Assembly: GCA_027859235.1 (NCBI GenBank)
Contig: JAQIBE010000275.1
Location: forward strand, 1 to 44,212
Length of the DNA: 44,212 bases
DNA from: Desulfobulbaceae bacterium
GTDB taxonomy: Bacteria > Desulfobacterota > Desulfobulbia > Desulfobulbales > SURF-16
Direction of reading: 5' to 3'
A program made the translations under genes and the position numbers. This document shows positions 24,488 to 31,985 of the stretch, in pieces (the first letter of the stretch is position 1; every line of letters begins with the position of its first letter). The notes under the pieces were generated by a model that saw only the letters and a list, made by a program, of their open reading frames with translations, was not told the DNA's origin and ran no database searches.

Positions 24488-25827
24488 GACGCCTCCTTGG
24501 CTGGCAGGATAATGGTAAAGACCGCTCCCTGGCCCATGTTGTCAATATTGATGCTACCGCCGTGTTGGACGATAATGTCATGGATGATAAAGAGACCCAG
24601 GCCGGAACCCTGGCCGGTGTCCTTTGTGGTGAAAAAGGGATCAAATATTTTTCCGTGAAGCTGACGAGGGATTCCAGGGCCAGTGTCACTGATGGATATT
24701 TTCAAGCCCGCCTGGTTTTGCCAGGCCCGAATCTTGATTTTGCCGGTGCCGTTCAAGGCATCGCAACTATTATTTAAGAGATTGATGAACACCTGCTGAA
24801 TTTTTTGCTTGTCGGCAAAGATGAGAAGATCCTCGGCAATGGCGAGTTGGATCTCAATATCCTTGCTCACCTGACCGTGCAGCAGATCTAAGATTTCCTG
24901 CAAAAGGGGCTTGAGTGGATAATGATCCCGGTGAAATTTCTCTTCACGGGCTAAGGATAATAAGGTCTTGATAATGGCCGAAGCCCGACTGGTTTCCGTG
25001 GTGATCTGGGTCAATAATTCCTGGGAGAAGTCATCATGGTCACCGAGTTCCTCTGCCAGGATTTGGGCTGAACTGGATATGTTTGATAAGGGGTTATTAA
25101 ACTCATGGGCAACGCCAGCGAGCATGGTGCCCAGTGAGGCCAGTTTCTCCGAGCGAACTAACTGTTGCTGCCGGGCTTTTAATTCCCGGCTCATTTGATT
25201 AAACCCGTTGATCAGGCTGTTAATCTCGCGACTGGTACTGGTAAAAGGCGCTTCAATAAAATTTCCGGTGGCAATGGTGGCGGCATGTTGTTCCAACTGT
25301 TTTAATGAAGAGACAATACCTCTGCCGAGTAAGGCTGCAATAGAGCTGAACAACAGAACCAGAAGCGGGAGCATTAAGATCAGGGAGTTGCGAATGAGAC
25401 CCAGGAGATGGTGGATGGTTTGATGTTCGCGGACAATAAGTTCTTCGGCAAGGGTGGTGAGCTGATCGCCATGGGTACGAATTTCTGCAGCTATGAGCGC
25501 TGTATGGGGCTGATGCTGCTGAAACTCATTAAAGGTTGTGGTGTAGGAGTTCAGGGCGTTTCGTACTGCGTTAATCTCTGAGGGTGAGCTGAGCCGAATG
25601 AAGAGTTGCTCGTTTTCGTTGAGATGGTGTGTGGCGGTCTGCAGGTGGGCTGCCCATTTCGCAATGGTTTGTTGGTCTTTGTACAGGAAGAAGTTCATTT
25701 CTATCATCCGAATTCCAAGGATGTTTTCCAGGAACGCATCCGTCTTTTCAATATTGAAAAGCTTTTTCTCCACCGTCCGCACAATCCCATAGGTGATCAC
25801 CGAACTGCCGATCATAAAGGTCAGCAC
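24475..25827 (-). CDS. Membrane sensor histidine kinase, N-terminus cut by an in-frame amber
   Basis: A 450-residue open frame from GTG 25827. It starts inside the first transmembrane helix (LTFMIGSSVITYGIV). A periplasmic sensor of about 120 residues follows, then TM2 (LILMLPLLVLLFSSIAALL), a HAMP-like linker (about 168-220), HisKA with H241 in AHEFNNPL, and an HATPase domain with NLLNNSCDAL, DTGPGI and GQGSGLGL. The N-terminus looks incomplete: the same frame continues upstream across a TAG (25837-25839) to ATG 25878, which has GGAG 7 bases before it. It is therefore either a nonsense-mutated kinase, one restarting downstream, or one with readthrough. It is paired with the sigma-54 regulator downstream. 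Confidence 0.85.
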   Translation of the reverse strand: MLTFMIGSSVITYGIVRTVEKKLFNIEKTDAFLENILGIRMIEMNFFLYKDQQTIAKWAAHLQTATHHLNENEQLFIRLSSPSEINAVRNALNSYTTTFNEFQQHQPHTALIAAEIRTHGDQLTTLAEELIVREHQTIHHLLGLIRNSLILMLPLLVLLFSSIAALLGRGIVSSLKQLEQHAATIATGNFIEAPFTSTSREINSLINGFNQMSRELKARQQQLVRSEKLASLGTMLAGVAHEFNNPLSNISSSAQILAEELGDHDDFSQELLTQITTETSRASAIIKTLLSLAREEKFHRDHYPLKPLLQEILDLLHGQVSKDIEIQLAIAEDLLIFADKQKIQQVFINLLNNSCDALNGTGKIKIRAWQNQAGLKISISDTGPGIPRQLHGKIFDPFFTTKDTGQGSGLGLFIIHDIIVQHGGSINIDNMGQGAVFTIILPAKEASCLT

Positions 25828-25836
25828 CAGGAAAAA

Positions 25837-25878
25837 CTAAAACGTTATTTTGCTACGGATACCGCCAGGTTGCCGCAT
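25837..25878 (-). other. Upstream 5' end of the kinase gene with in-frame TAG
   Basis: Reading from ATG 25878 gives MRQPGGIRSKITF, then TAG (25837-25839), then FFLVLTFMIGSS joined to the kinase frame. The basic segment before a hydrophobic helix is a normal inner-membrane kinase N-terminus, and GGAGAATTATT precedes the ATG. The real start is thus probably here and the stop interrupts codon 14. Confidence 0.65.
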
Positions 25879-25946
25879 AATAATTCTCCGCTGAAGACGA
25901 TCTTTATACATCTGTTCATCACCTGCCAAGCCACCCTACAACGATA

Positions 25947-25963
25947 TGTTTCATTTTGCAACA
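25947..25963. promoter_or_regulatory. Distal activator-site dyad (UAS A)
   Basis: TGTTTCATTTTGCAACA is an imperfect palindrome. Its reverse complement, TGTTGCAAAATGAAACA, nearly matches that of the dyad at 26034-26050. It lies about 160 bp upstream of the sigma-54 -24 element, a typical place for an NtrC-type enhancer site. Confidence 0.55.
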
Positions 25964-26033
25964 GCAGGTTCGTTCGTGCAACGTCGGCTGGAAACCCTGC
26001 TGTTCTGGGGTAGGCTCCCTTGATGTTGCTTCG

Positions 26034-26050
26034 CGTTGCATTCTGCAACA
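26034..26050. promoter_or_regulatory. Proximal activator-site dyad (UAS B)
   Basis: CGTTGCATTCTGCAACA contains the perfect 6-bp dyad GTTGCA-TTC-TGCAAC. It is centred about 73 bp upstream of the -24 element and 87 bp from UAS A, about eight helical turns, so both sites would face the same side of the helix. Confidence 0.6.
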
Positions 26051-26113
26051 AAAGTCCGGGGGGGGTAAAAGCCGTGAATCCCCCAACAGCACGGATTAGT
26101 TCATTTTTTGAAG

Positions 26114-26129
26114 TGGCACAGGATATGCA
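26114..26129 (+). promoter_or_regulatory. Sigma-54 (-24/-12) promoter
   Basis: TGGCACAGGATATGCA matches TGGCAC-N5-TTGCA with one mismatch and has exactly 10 bases between the invariant GG (26115-26116) and GC (26127-26128). Transcription would begin near 26140 and run into the Usp-like gene and the genes beyond it. Confidence 0.75.
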
Positions 26130-26190
26130 GTCCAGTTGAGTCAGTGAGTGATGCAGAGATGAACGTAAAGAGTTGACAACAGGGAGCGGC

Positions 26191-26607
26191 GTGGCACAGA
26201 ATACAATAAGTAATAAAAAAGTGCTCCTCGTTACCAATGCTTCGGTTTTGAGCCAGGAGATGATTCTCCACGGTCTCAACTTGAGCAAAAGGATGGATGC
26301 CTCTCTTGAGATTCTTCATCTTTTAAAAAAGGTAACGGTTGCTGCTGCCGCGCAAAGTTTTAAGTCTCATTTAGCCAAGCTTCATTCCACTGAGCCGGTG
26401 GCCTATATCCCTTTGTTGAATGACCGGGGGCTCACCACCGAAACCGTTGAGTACGCCAGAAACAGGCGCAATATTTTTTGCATTATTCTCTGCCTGAAAG
26501 GGGAAGGCGCGCCGCAAAAGAAAGGCCAGCGTCAAAAGAAATTTGCCGAAGTGACACAATTATTGAACTGTCCTGTCGTGCTGTATACAGAGAGTCCAGT
26601 TTCTTAA
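26191..26607 (+). CDS. Universal-stress-protein-like small protein
   Basis: About 138 residues from GTG 26191 (VAQNTISNKKVLLVTNAS). I chose it over a TTG at 26173 because GGGAG lies 4 bases upstream. The pattern KKVLLVTNA…HGLNLSKRMDASLEILHLL…CIILCL…LLNCPVVLYTES suggests an alpha/beta Usp-type fold: first strand, an amphipathic helix, then a late strand ending in CPVVLY. The ATP-binding G-x2-G-x9-G(S/T) motif is not evident. It is the first gene behind the sigma-54 promoter, so it may be a signalling or stress component of that regulon. The family call is moderate. Confidence 0.6.
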   Translation: MAQNTISNKKVLLVTNASVLSQEMILHGLNLSKRMDASLEILHLLKKVTVAAAAQSFKSHLAKLHSTEPVAYIPLLNDRGLTTETVEYARNRRNIFCIILCLKGEGAPQKKGQRQKKFAEVTQLLNCPVVLYTESPVS

Positions 26608-26634
26608 AGCGTTTAATAGTTAGGAGTTGAAAAC

Positions 26635-26877
26635 ATGAAAATTCTCATTGGTATCACGCAAGATCTGGACGGAGTTAAAGATACATTATCCTCCCAATAT
26701 AAAGGCTTAGGTGTTTCCACCCAGGCAGGCCCTTTTAAAACCCGGGAAGAGGCCTTGAACTGGCAAGCTTTTATGATGAACAGGCGGGATAATTATGAAG
26801 AAATTAAAATTCAACAAGGATCTGTAGCTGATGCCTACTGGTTTGGCATTACCGTCGAGAGTTCAAGCCTTCACTAG
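26635..26877 (+). CDS. Uncharacterised 80-residue protein
   Basis: A small soluble protein with an excellent ribosome-binding site (TTAGGAGTTGAAAAC before ATG), 27 bases after the Usp-like gene. The composition is balanced: it starts MKILIGITQDLDGVKDTLSS, has a central REEALNWQAFMMNRRDNYEE segment, and ends DAYWFGITVESSSLH. It has no transmembrane segment, signal peptide or cysteine. I recognise no family. Being between the Usp-like and LCIB-like genes on the sigma-54 transcript suggests an accessory or regulatory role in the same system. Confidence 0.75.
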   Translation: MKILIGITQDLDGVKDTLSSQYKGLGVSTQAGPFKTREEALNWQAFMMNRRDNYEEIKIQQGSVADAYWFGITVESSSLH

Positions 26878-26919
26878 GATCTCTACGGTTTAATACTATT
26901 ACTCAGGCGATAACAAAAT

Positions 26920-28101
26920 ATGAATACCTCCTATCAGCAATCCCATATCATCCGCAAATTGGCCCCGTTTAAGATTGATGGTCTGGCCATACCCTACGCC
27001 GAATTTGCGCCAAAGCTCTTCAATCTCTGTATGACCCTGGGGTTTCGCAAGGGCTTGATTATGCCGTCCCGGGCCTTTTGTTCCGATGAGAATCAGGGGT
27101 GGCCGATTATTCTCCTCACCAAACATTTTGGCACCTTTCCTTTTAACCATGGCCGGGTTGGTGGTATTGTTGCCACGGATCGCCATGGGCCCCATGCCCA
27201 CCATGGTGAGGATTCCGTGATCGTTCAGGCCAGTCATGTGGGTTATGACCCCGGTACAGGAGCCTATGGCACCTATATCCGGCCCAAGATGGCAGGCACC
27301 TGTGTCTCGGTTTCCTGCGGCAAGATTACCCATGTGATCACCCCCTATCTGGAGCAGTATCAATTTGCCAAGGAGCGGATCTTTCTCAGTCTGGATGATA
27401 AGGGGCAGCATTTGATTACGGTTAAAAATTCATTTGTCGATTTTGATATTCATCCGGTCAAGAACGGTCTGGTTTTGAACCTGGAAAGTATTGTTAAAAC
27501 CGATCCCCTCGGTAAAATAATACCCATTGCCGCCATCAGCACCAGCCAGACCTATGAGGTTTCGGAAGATTTTCGCAAGAAAATCGATGCTACAGGTTAT
27601 GTCTGGAAGAAAGGGGAAGGGGAAAGTATCGGTGAACTGCTCACCTCGGAACTCTTTTATTTCCGGGAGGAGTTTCATGAAAAGGACGAAGCCATTCTGC
27701 TGGAGCGGAATCTGATAGAGTTTATGCCCACCATTGTCACCTCGCGCAATCCACCCCTGCGGGCTGCCAAGATTAATATTCAATTGGAATTTGCCCGGAC
27801 CGTGGAATCCATTCGCCGGGGGGCGGAATACGCGGGTAAAAACCTGCTCTATATCGCCGGTTTGAATGTTGATATCTCAGAGCATGACGACTATCCGGCG
27901 ACCACCTATTTTGTGCCGTGGGCCGCACATATTCAACTGAAAGACGGTACCCCGGCCGAATATGCCCATCCCCTTGAGCAGGATCGACTCTTTGAACTCA
28001 TCATGGCCCAGGATAGTAAAAATCCTGAGCAGGCTGATTTGAAAGAACAGATTGCTAAAATGCTCAAGGCACCCCGGTTTGATATTCACTCACCGAAGTA
28101 A
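26920..28101 (+). CDS. LCIB-like (theta-type) carbonic anhydrase candidate
   Basis: A 393-residue soluble protein. Residues 50-135 follow the LCIB/theta-carbonic-anhydrase layout: C54 in FCSDEN (family C-x-D-E), the glycine pair in HGRVGGIVATD, the HAHHG segment, H106 in ASHVGYDPGTGAYG (family PHIxI…G), then RPKMAGTCVSVSCG with C133 (family S-x-CG). The family zinc ligands are Cys, His, Cys in this order, matching C54, H106 and C133. I compared from memory, without a search. The C-terminal about 250 residues are unassigned. There is no signal peptide. The ribosome-binding site is weak. It sits between the small orphan gene and the Ehr-type complex, 150 bases upstream of the latter. Another zinc hydrolase is possible. 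Confidence 0.6.
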   Translation: MNTSYQQSHIIRKLAPFKIDGLAIPYAEFAPKLFNLCMTLGFRKGLIMPSRAFCSDENQGWPIILLTKHFGTFPFNHGRVGGIVATDRHGPHAHHGEDSVIVQASHVGYDPGTGAYGTYIRPKMAGTCVSVSCGKITHVITPYLEQYQFAKERIFLSLDDKGQHLITVKNSFVDFDIHPVKNGLVLNLESIVKTDPLGKIIPIAAISTSQTYEVSEDFRKKIDATGYVWKKGEGESIGELLTSELFYFREEFHEKDEAILLERNLIEFMPTIVTSRNPPLRAAKINIQLEFARTVESIRRGAEYAGKNLLYIAGLNVDISEHDDYPATTYFVPWAAHIQLKDGTPAEYAHPLEQDRLFELIMAQDSKNPEQADLKEQIAKMLKAPRFDIHSPK

Positions 28102-28194
28102 CCACCACGACATGTCATAATCCATGCTGAACGTTCAGGCCGTGGGGCGCTCCCCCGTGGCGACGACTATATTGTAAACCAAGAGTTAAAGAGG

Positions 28195-28223
28195 TTCCGG
28201 GGCCAGAACGGCCCCGGAATTTT
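28195..28223 (+). terminator. 10-bp hairpin with T-run before the Ehr genes
   Basis: TTCCGGGGCC (28195-28204) and GGCCCCGGAA (28210-28219) form a perfect 10-bp stem with a 5-base loop, followed by TTTT. It looks like an intrinsic terminator or attenuator between the LCIB-like gene and the membrane complex, 28 bases before the latter's start. Confidence 0.7.
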
Positions 28224-28251
28224 AGATATAAATATATTGGGAGGAGAATGA

Positions 28252-30210
28252 ATGGACACCTTGTTTGTGTCAATGGCCGTAATTATTGCCGGAGGGGCTG
28301 CAGGACTGCTCCTTTGCCGGCAATTTACCCTGATGAAGTTGGTGGCCATTGCCACCACCTCCGTCGGTTGCGGCATTGGACTACTTTTTACTGTACCGAA
28401 GCTGCTCAGTGGCGGAGCAGAGCTTGCTGTGACCTATAATTGGTTACACGTCTTCACTCTGGCCTTTAAGTTGGATAGCGTTTCGCTTTTCTTTTTGATT
28501 CCAATCTTTCTGGTTCCACCTCTGACCCTGCTGTACAGCTTCCATTATCTTGAGAATAAAGACAAGAAGCTCAGGGTTGGCGTCAGCTATTTTTTCTTCA
28601 GCGTTCTGGTGGCCTCCATGGCCCTTGTGGTTATGGCAGATAACATGATCACCTTTCTCCTGGCCTGGGAGCTGATGTCCCTGTCCTCCTTCTTCCTGGT
28701 CATGTATGACTACGAGGTCTATGAAAATCGCAAGGCGGGCTATCTCTACCTCATCTTTGCCCAGGGCGGCGCCATGCTGCTGTTCGCCACCTTTGCCCTG
28801 ATTTACCGCCATACCGGAAGTTTTGACTTTGCAAGCTTTGCCAGTATCCCCGATGCAAGCAAGCTGCTTGTCTTTATCTTGGCCTTTCTGGGTTTTGGTT
28901 CCAAGGCCGGTATCTTTCCCTTACATATCTGGTTGCCCAAGGCCCACCCTGCGGCTCCGAGCCATGTCTCGGCCATTATGTCCGGGGTGATGATTAAGAT
29001 GGGAATCTACGGCATTTTCAGAATCTATCTGCTCCTTGATGCCCCCACCCCTGTTATTGGTCAGATTGTCCTGGCAACCGGCATGGTGACCGGTATCCTT
29101 GGCGTGGTTTACGCCTTGGCCAAACAGGATATCAAACAGCTCCTGGCCTACAGTTCTGTTGAAAATATCGGCATCATCCTCATCGGCCTTGGTATTGGTA
29201 TGGTGGGTGTCTCCGAGCAGAATCAAGCCATGGCCTTCTTTGGTTTTGCCGGGGCCCTGCTCCATGTCTTTAATCATTCCATCTTCAAGTCCTTACTCTT
29301 TATGGGTGCCGGTTCGGTGCTGCATAAGGCCAAGACCAAAAACATCGAGGAGCTCGGCGGTCTCATGAAACGGATGCCCGTCACCGGCCGGACGTTTCTG
29401 GCAGGTTCCGTGGCTATTTCGGGGCTACCGCCCTTTAGTGGTTTTATCGGTGAGTTCCTCATCTATTACGGGGCGTTTCAAGGTCTTTCCAGTCAGAATC
29501 TGCCCTATATTATGACCATCCTTGCCATTGTTTCCCTCGCTGTAATCGGTGGTTTGGCCACAGCCTGCTTTACCAAGGTTGTGGGGCTCGGTTTCCTGGG
29601 CGAGCCACGCACGGCACAGGCGGCGAATGCCAAAGAGTCGGGCTTTGCCATGGGCTTCGTTATGTCCATTATGGCGCTGGCCTGCCTGGTTATCGGTGTG
29701 CTGCCTGAACCCTTTGTGCGTCTGGCCTTCCTGGGGATACAGGATGTCCCTGCTGCTGCGGGTTTTAATACGGACAGTTTTATTGTCATCATCCAGCATA
29801 TCTCCAAGACCGCCGCCTTATTTATTGGTCTGCTGCTGCTCGTCTCTCTGTTTCGCAAAATGATGTATGTCAAAAAAGAGATCGGTTCTGGTCCCACCTG
29901 GGGTTGTGGTTTTACTCAGCCCACCGTGCGGATGCAATACACCGGCACCTCTTATGCTGCGGAAATGATAGGTTTCTTCAAACCCTTTGTGCCGGTGAAG
30001 ACTGTGTACACGGGTATTCGCAAAATATTCCCCGGTAAAACCACCTGGGAGTCAGAGGTTGTGGATATTGCAGAGTCTAATTATCAGCTCCGTTTAATTA
30101 CGCCGATGCTGACCTTGCTCGGCAAATTACGCTGGATTCAGCATGGCAATATTCAGCTTTATATCGGCTATATTATCGTCGCTATAATTGTCTTATTGCT
30201 CTTTTTATAA
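28252..30210 (+). CDS. Ehr-type complex, antiporter-like subunit 1 (HyfB/NuoL-like)
   Basis: A 652-residue polytopic protein of the complex I/Mrp antiporter family, comparable with HyfB or HycC. Conserved landmarks are LLAWELMSLSSFFLVMYD (the glutamate of TM5), FLGFGSKAGIFPLHIWLPKAHPAAPSHVSA (the TM7 lysine region), KQDIKQLLAYSSVENIGIILIG and HVFNHSIFKSLLFM, which hold the ion-channel lysines and histidines. GAGGAG precedes the start. It is the first gene of a six-gene membrane complex and presumably forms one ion-translocating half-channel in the inner membrane. No long NuoL-type lateral helix is obvious, although the last hydrophobic segment is separated by a long cytoplasmic stretch (MMYVKKEIGSG…). 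Confidence 0.9.
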   Translation: MDTLFVSMAVIIAGGAAGLLLCRQFTLMKLVAIATTSVGCGIGLLFTVPKLLSGGAELAVTYNWLHVFTLAFKLDSVSLFFLIPIFLVPPLTLLYSFHYLENKDKKLRVGVSYFFFSVLVASMALVVMADNMITFLLAWELMSLSSFFLVMYDYEVYENRKAGYLYLIFAQGGAMLLFATFALIYRHTGSFDFASFASIPDASKLLVFILAFLGFGSKAGIFPLHIWLPKAHPAAPSHVSAIMSGVMIKMGIYGIFRIYLLLDAPTPVIGQIVLATGMVTGILGVVYALAKQDIKQLLAYSSVENIGIILIGLGIGMVGVSEQNQAMAFFGFAGALLHVFNHSIFKSLLFMGAGSVLHKAKTKNIEELGGLMKRMPVTGRTFLAGSVAISGLPPFSGFIGEFLIYYGAFQGLSSQNLPYIMTILAIVSLAVIGGLATACFTKVVGLGFLGEPRTAQAANAKESGFAMGFVMSIMALACLVIGVLPEPFVRLAFLGIQDVPAAAGFNTDSFIVIIQHISKTAALFIGLLLLVSLFRKMMYVKKEIGSGPTWGCGFTQPTVRMQYTGTSYAAEMIGFFKPFVPVKTVYTGIRKIFPGKTTWESEVVDIAESNYQLRLITPMLTLLGKLRWIQHGNIQLYIGYIIVAIIVLLLFL

Positions 30211-30242
30211 CGGCCCTGGCCGCAATTGGTCAGTGCGAAGTA

Positions 30243-30284
30243 TGAAAGTTTCAGTCCTGGATGTCTCTATGACGTAAACTTTCA
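30243..30284. repeat. 9-bp inverted repeat between two Ehr genes
   Basis: TGAAAGTTT (30243-30251) and AAACTTTCA (30276-30284) are perfect inverted copies 24 bases apart, within the 105-base gap between the first and second complex genes. It may be an mRNA stem affecting relative expression or a protein-binding dyad. Confidence 0.5.
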
Positions 30285-30315
30285 CAAAAGCTGAAAGAAA
30301 ACGAAGGAAATTACA

Positions 30316-31233
30316 ATGGAATCAATATTATCATTTTGCTTTGCGGTCTTGATAGCGCCCCTTTTGCCTGCGGTAATCCAGAAGGTAAAGGCCTATTTTG
30401 CCGGCAAGCAGGGACCTCCCCTGCTTATTAATTATTACACCACGATCAAGCTCTTTAAAAAGGGGTCCGTCTATTCAACCAGCACCAGTTTTGTCTTTAA
30501 AATGGGGCCGGTGGTGGGGTTTACCACCAGTCTGATGATGCTGCTCTTCTTCCCCATGGGTGAGGTGAGTCCTCTGTTGTCATTCCATGGGGATGTGCTC
30601 ATCCTCTTTTACCTCATGGGGCTTGGGCGCTTCTTTACGATTTTAGCAGCTCTGGATACCTCATCACCCTTTGAAGGCATGGGTGCGGCGCGTGAGGCAT
30701 TCTTCTCCACATTGGCTGAAGCCACGGTCTTCTGTATTCTCATCCTCTTCTTTAGGTTGACCGGGAGTCTGAGCTTCAACGAATTCTTTTCCGGTCCCCA
30801 TGCCATGAATCTCATGGGTGAATATGGAGCGCTCTTGATTCTGGTTGTCGTGGGGCTGTATATTGTCATGCTCACTGAGAACTCACGGGTTCCGGTGGAT
30901 GACCCTGCCACCCATCTTGAGCTCACCATGATCCATGAGGTTATGATCCTTGACCATAGCGGCCCTGATTTGGCCCTTATTGAAATGGGAGCCTGGTTTA
31001 AGCTCCTCTTTTACTCAGGCTTTCTCGCCCGGATTATTGACCCCTTTCACTCCGAAAACGTCATCGTCAATGCTCTGCTTTTTTACGCGGTGGTGATCTT
31101 TGTTTACGTCACTGTTGGTGTGGTGGAATCTATTACTGCCCGCTACAAGATGAATCTTGTGCCTAAATTTATCCTGACACCATTTATCCTTGTCTTTTTT
31201 GTTACCATTTTAACCATGGGGGTCCTGCAATGA
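30316..31233 (+). CDS. Ehr-type complex, HycD/NuoH-like membrane subunit
   Basis: A 305-residue protein with about eight transmembrane segments, equivalent to HycD, HyfC or NuoH, the subunit joining the peripheral arm to the membrane arm. Diagnostic segments are KVKAYFAGKQGPPLLINYYTTIKLFKKG, LDTSSPFEGMGAAREAFFSTLAE and ENSRVPVDDPATHLELTMIHEVMILDHSGPDL, with the acidic residues of the quinone-entry/E-channel region. AAGGAA lies before the ATG. The stop overlaps the next start as ATGA. Confidence 0.93.
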   Translation: MESILSFCFAVLIAPLLPAVIQKVKAYFAGKQGPPLLINYYTTIKLFKKGSVYSTSTSFVFKMGPVVGFTTSLMMLLFFPMGEVSPLLSFHGDVLILFYLMGLGRFFTILAALDTSSPFEGMGAAREAFFSTLAEATVFCILILFFRLTGSLSFNEFFSGPHAMNLMGEYGALLILVVVGLYIVMLTENSRVPVDDPATHLELTMIHEVMILDHSGPDLALIEMGAWFKLLFYSGFLARIIDPFHSENVIVNALLFYAVVIFVYVTVGVVESITARYKMNLVPKFILTPFILVFFVTILTMGVLQ

Positions 31234-31916
31234 TCCAGTTATCCAATGCTCTCGTCTCTGTTAGCCATGTAGGGGATGTCCTGCTGACCATGACGGTCTT
31301 GTCTGTGCTGCTCTCTCTCGGCTCAAACAGGCTTGGGGCCCTCGTGAAAATTATGGCTTTTCAAGGGATTGTGGTTTCTCTGATTCCATTCTTTTTAGAG
31401 CATCATGGACAGATGAGTACCGGTTCTATTATTCTTCTGCAAATCATGCTTTTGATTAAGGGTCTCCTTATTCCAGGCTTCATGTATGCTGCAGTAAAAA
31501 AGATCAAAATTAAGTTGGAGGTTGAGCCCATCATTGGCTACAACGCCTCTCTCTTTGCCGGGCTTATTTTTATTCTGCTGGCGGCGTTTATCACCAACCG
31601 GTTACAGATTTCCCTGCCGGTGAAAAATGAGTTGCTCATGATTGCCGCCATCACGACGCTTGCTGCTGGTCTCTTCCTTATTATGAGCCGCCATAAGGCG
31701 TTGACTCAGGTCATCGGCTATCTCATGATGGAAAATGGCATTTATCTGATTGGTACAGCCCTGGCCAAACAAACACATACTATGTATGTCGTTGAGTTTG
31801 GCGTATTGCTGGATTTACTGGTCGGCATCATGATCATGGGAATTATTGTTCATAATATCAACTCCTCCTATGACGATGTTGATACGGCCCTTTTGGGTCA
31901 ACTTAAGGATAATTAA
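31230..31916 (+). CDS. Ehr-type complex, HyfE-like membrane subunit
   Basis: A 228-residue protein with about six to seven predicted helices, corresponding to HyfE. The C-terminal half contains the NuoK-like signature YLMMENGIYLIGTAL with the buried glutamate, followed by VVEFGVLLDLLVGIMIMG. It is translationally coupled to the HycD-like gene (ATGA overlap). The presence of a HyfE-type subunit makes the complex Hyf/Ehr-like rather than the smaller Hyc/Ech types. Function in isolation is unknown; it completes the membrane arm between the antiporter-like units and the HycD-like subunit. Confidence 0.88.
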   Translation: MIQLSNALVSVSHVGDVLLTMTVLSVLLSLGSNRLGALVKIMAFQGIVVSLIPFFLEHHGQMSTGSIILLQIMLLIKGLLIPGFMYAAVKKIKIKLEVEPIIGYNASLFAGLIFILLAAFITNRLQISLPVKNELLMIAAITTLAAGLFLIMSRHKALTQVIGYLMMENGIYLIGTALAKQTHTMYVVEFGVLLDLLVGIMIMGIIVHNINSSYDDVDTALLGQLKDN

Positions 31917-31985
31917 AAAAAGGTAAATGTTCAGCGTTGAGCAGTAGTGCAGTCCTCTCTGGATAATTTAAAAGAAGGTTTGAAA

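Noticed and set aside
25845-26288. 147-residue minus-strand frame across the kinase-Usp gap
   Set aside because: It runs through the sigma-54 promoter and both enhancer dyads and overlaps the Usp-like gene antisense. The composition is not protein-like.
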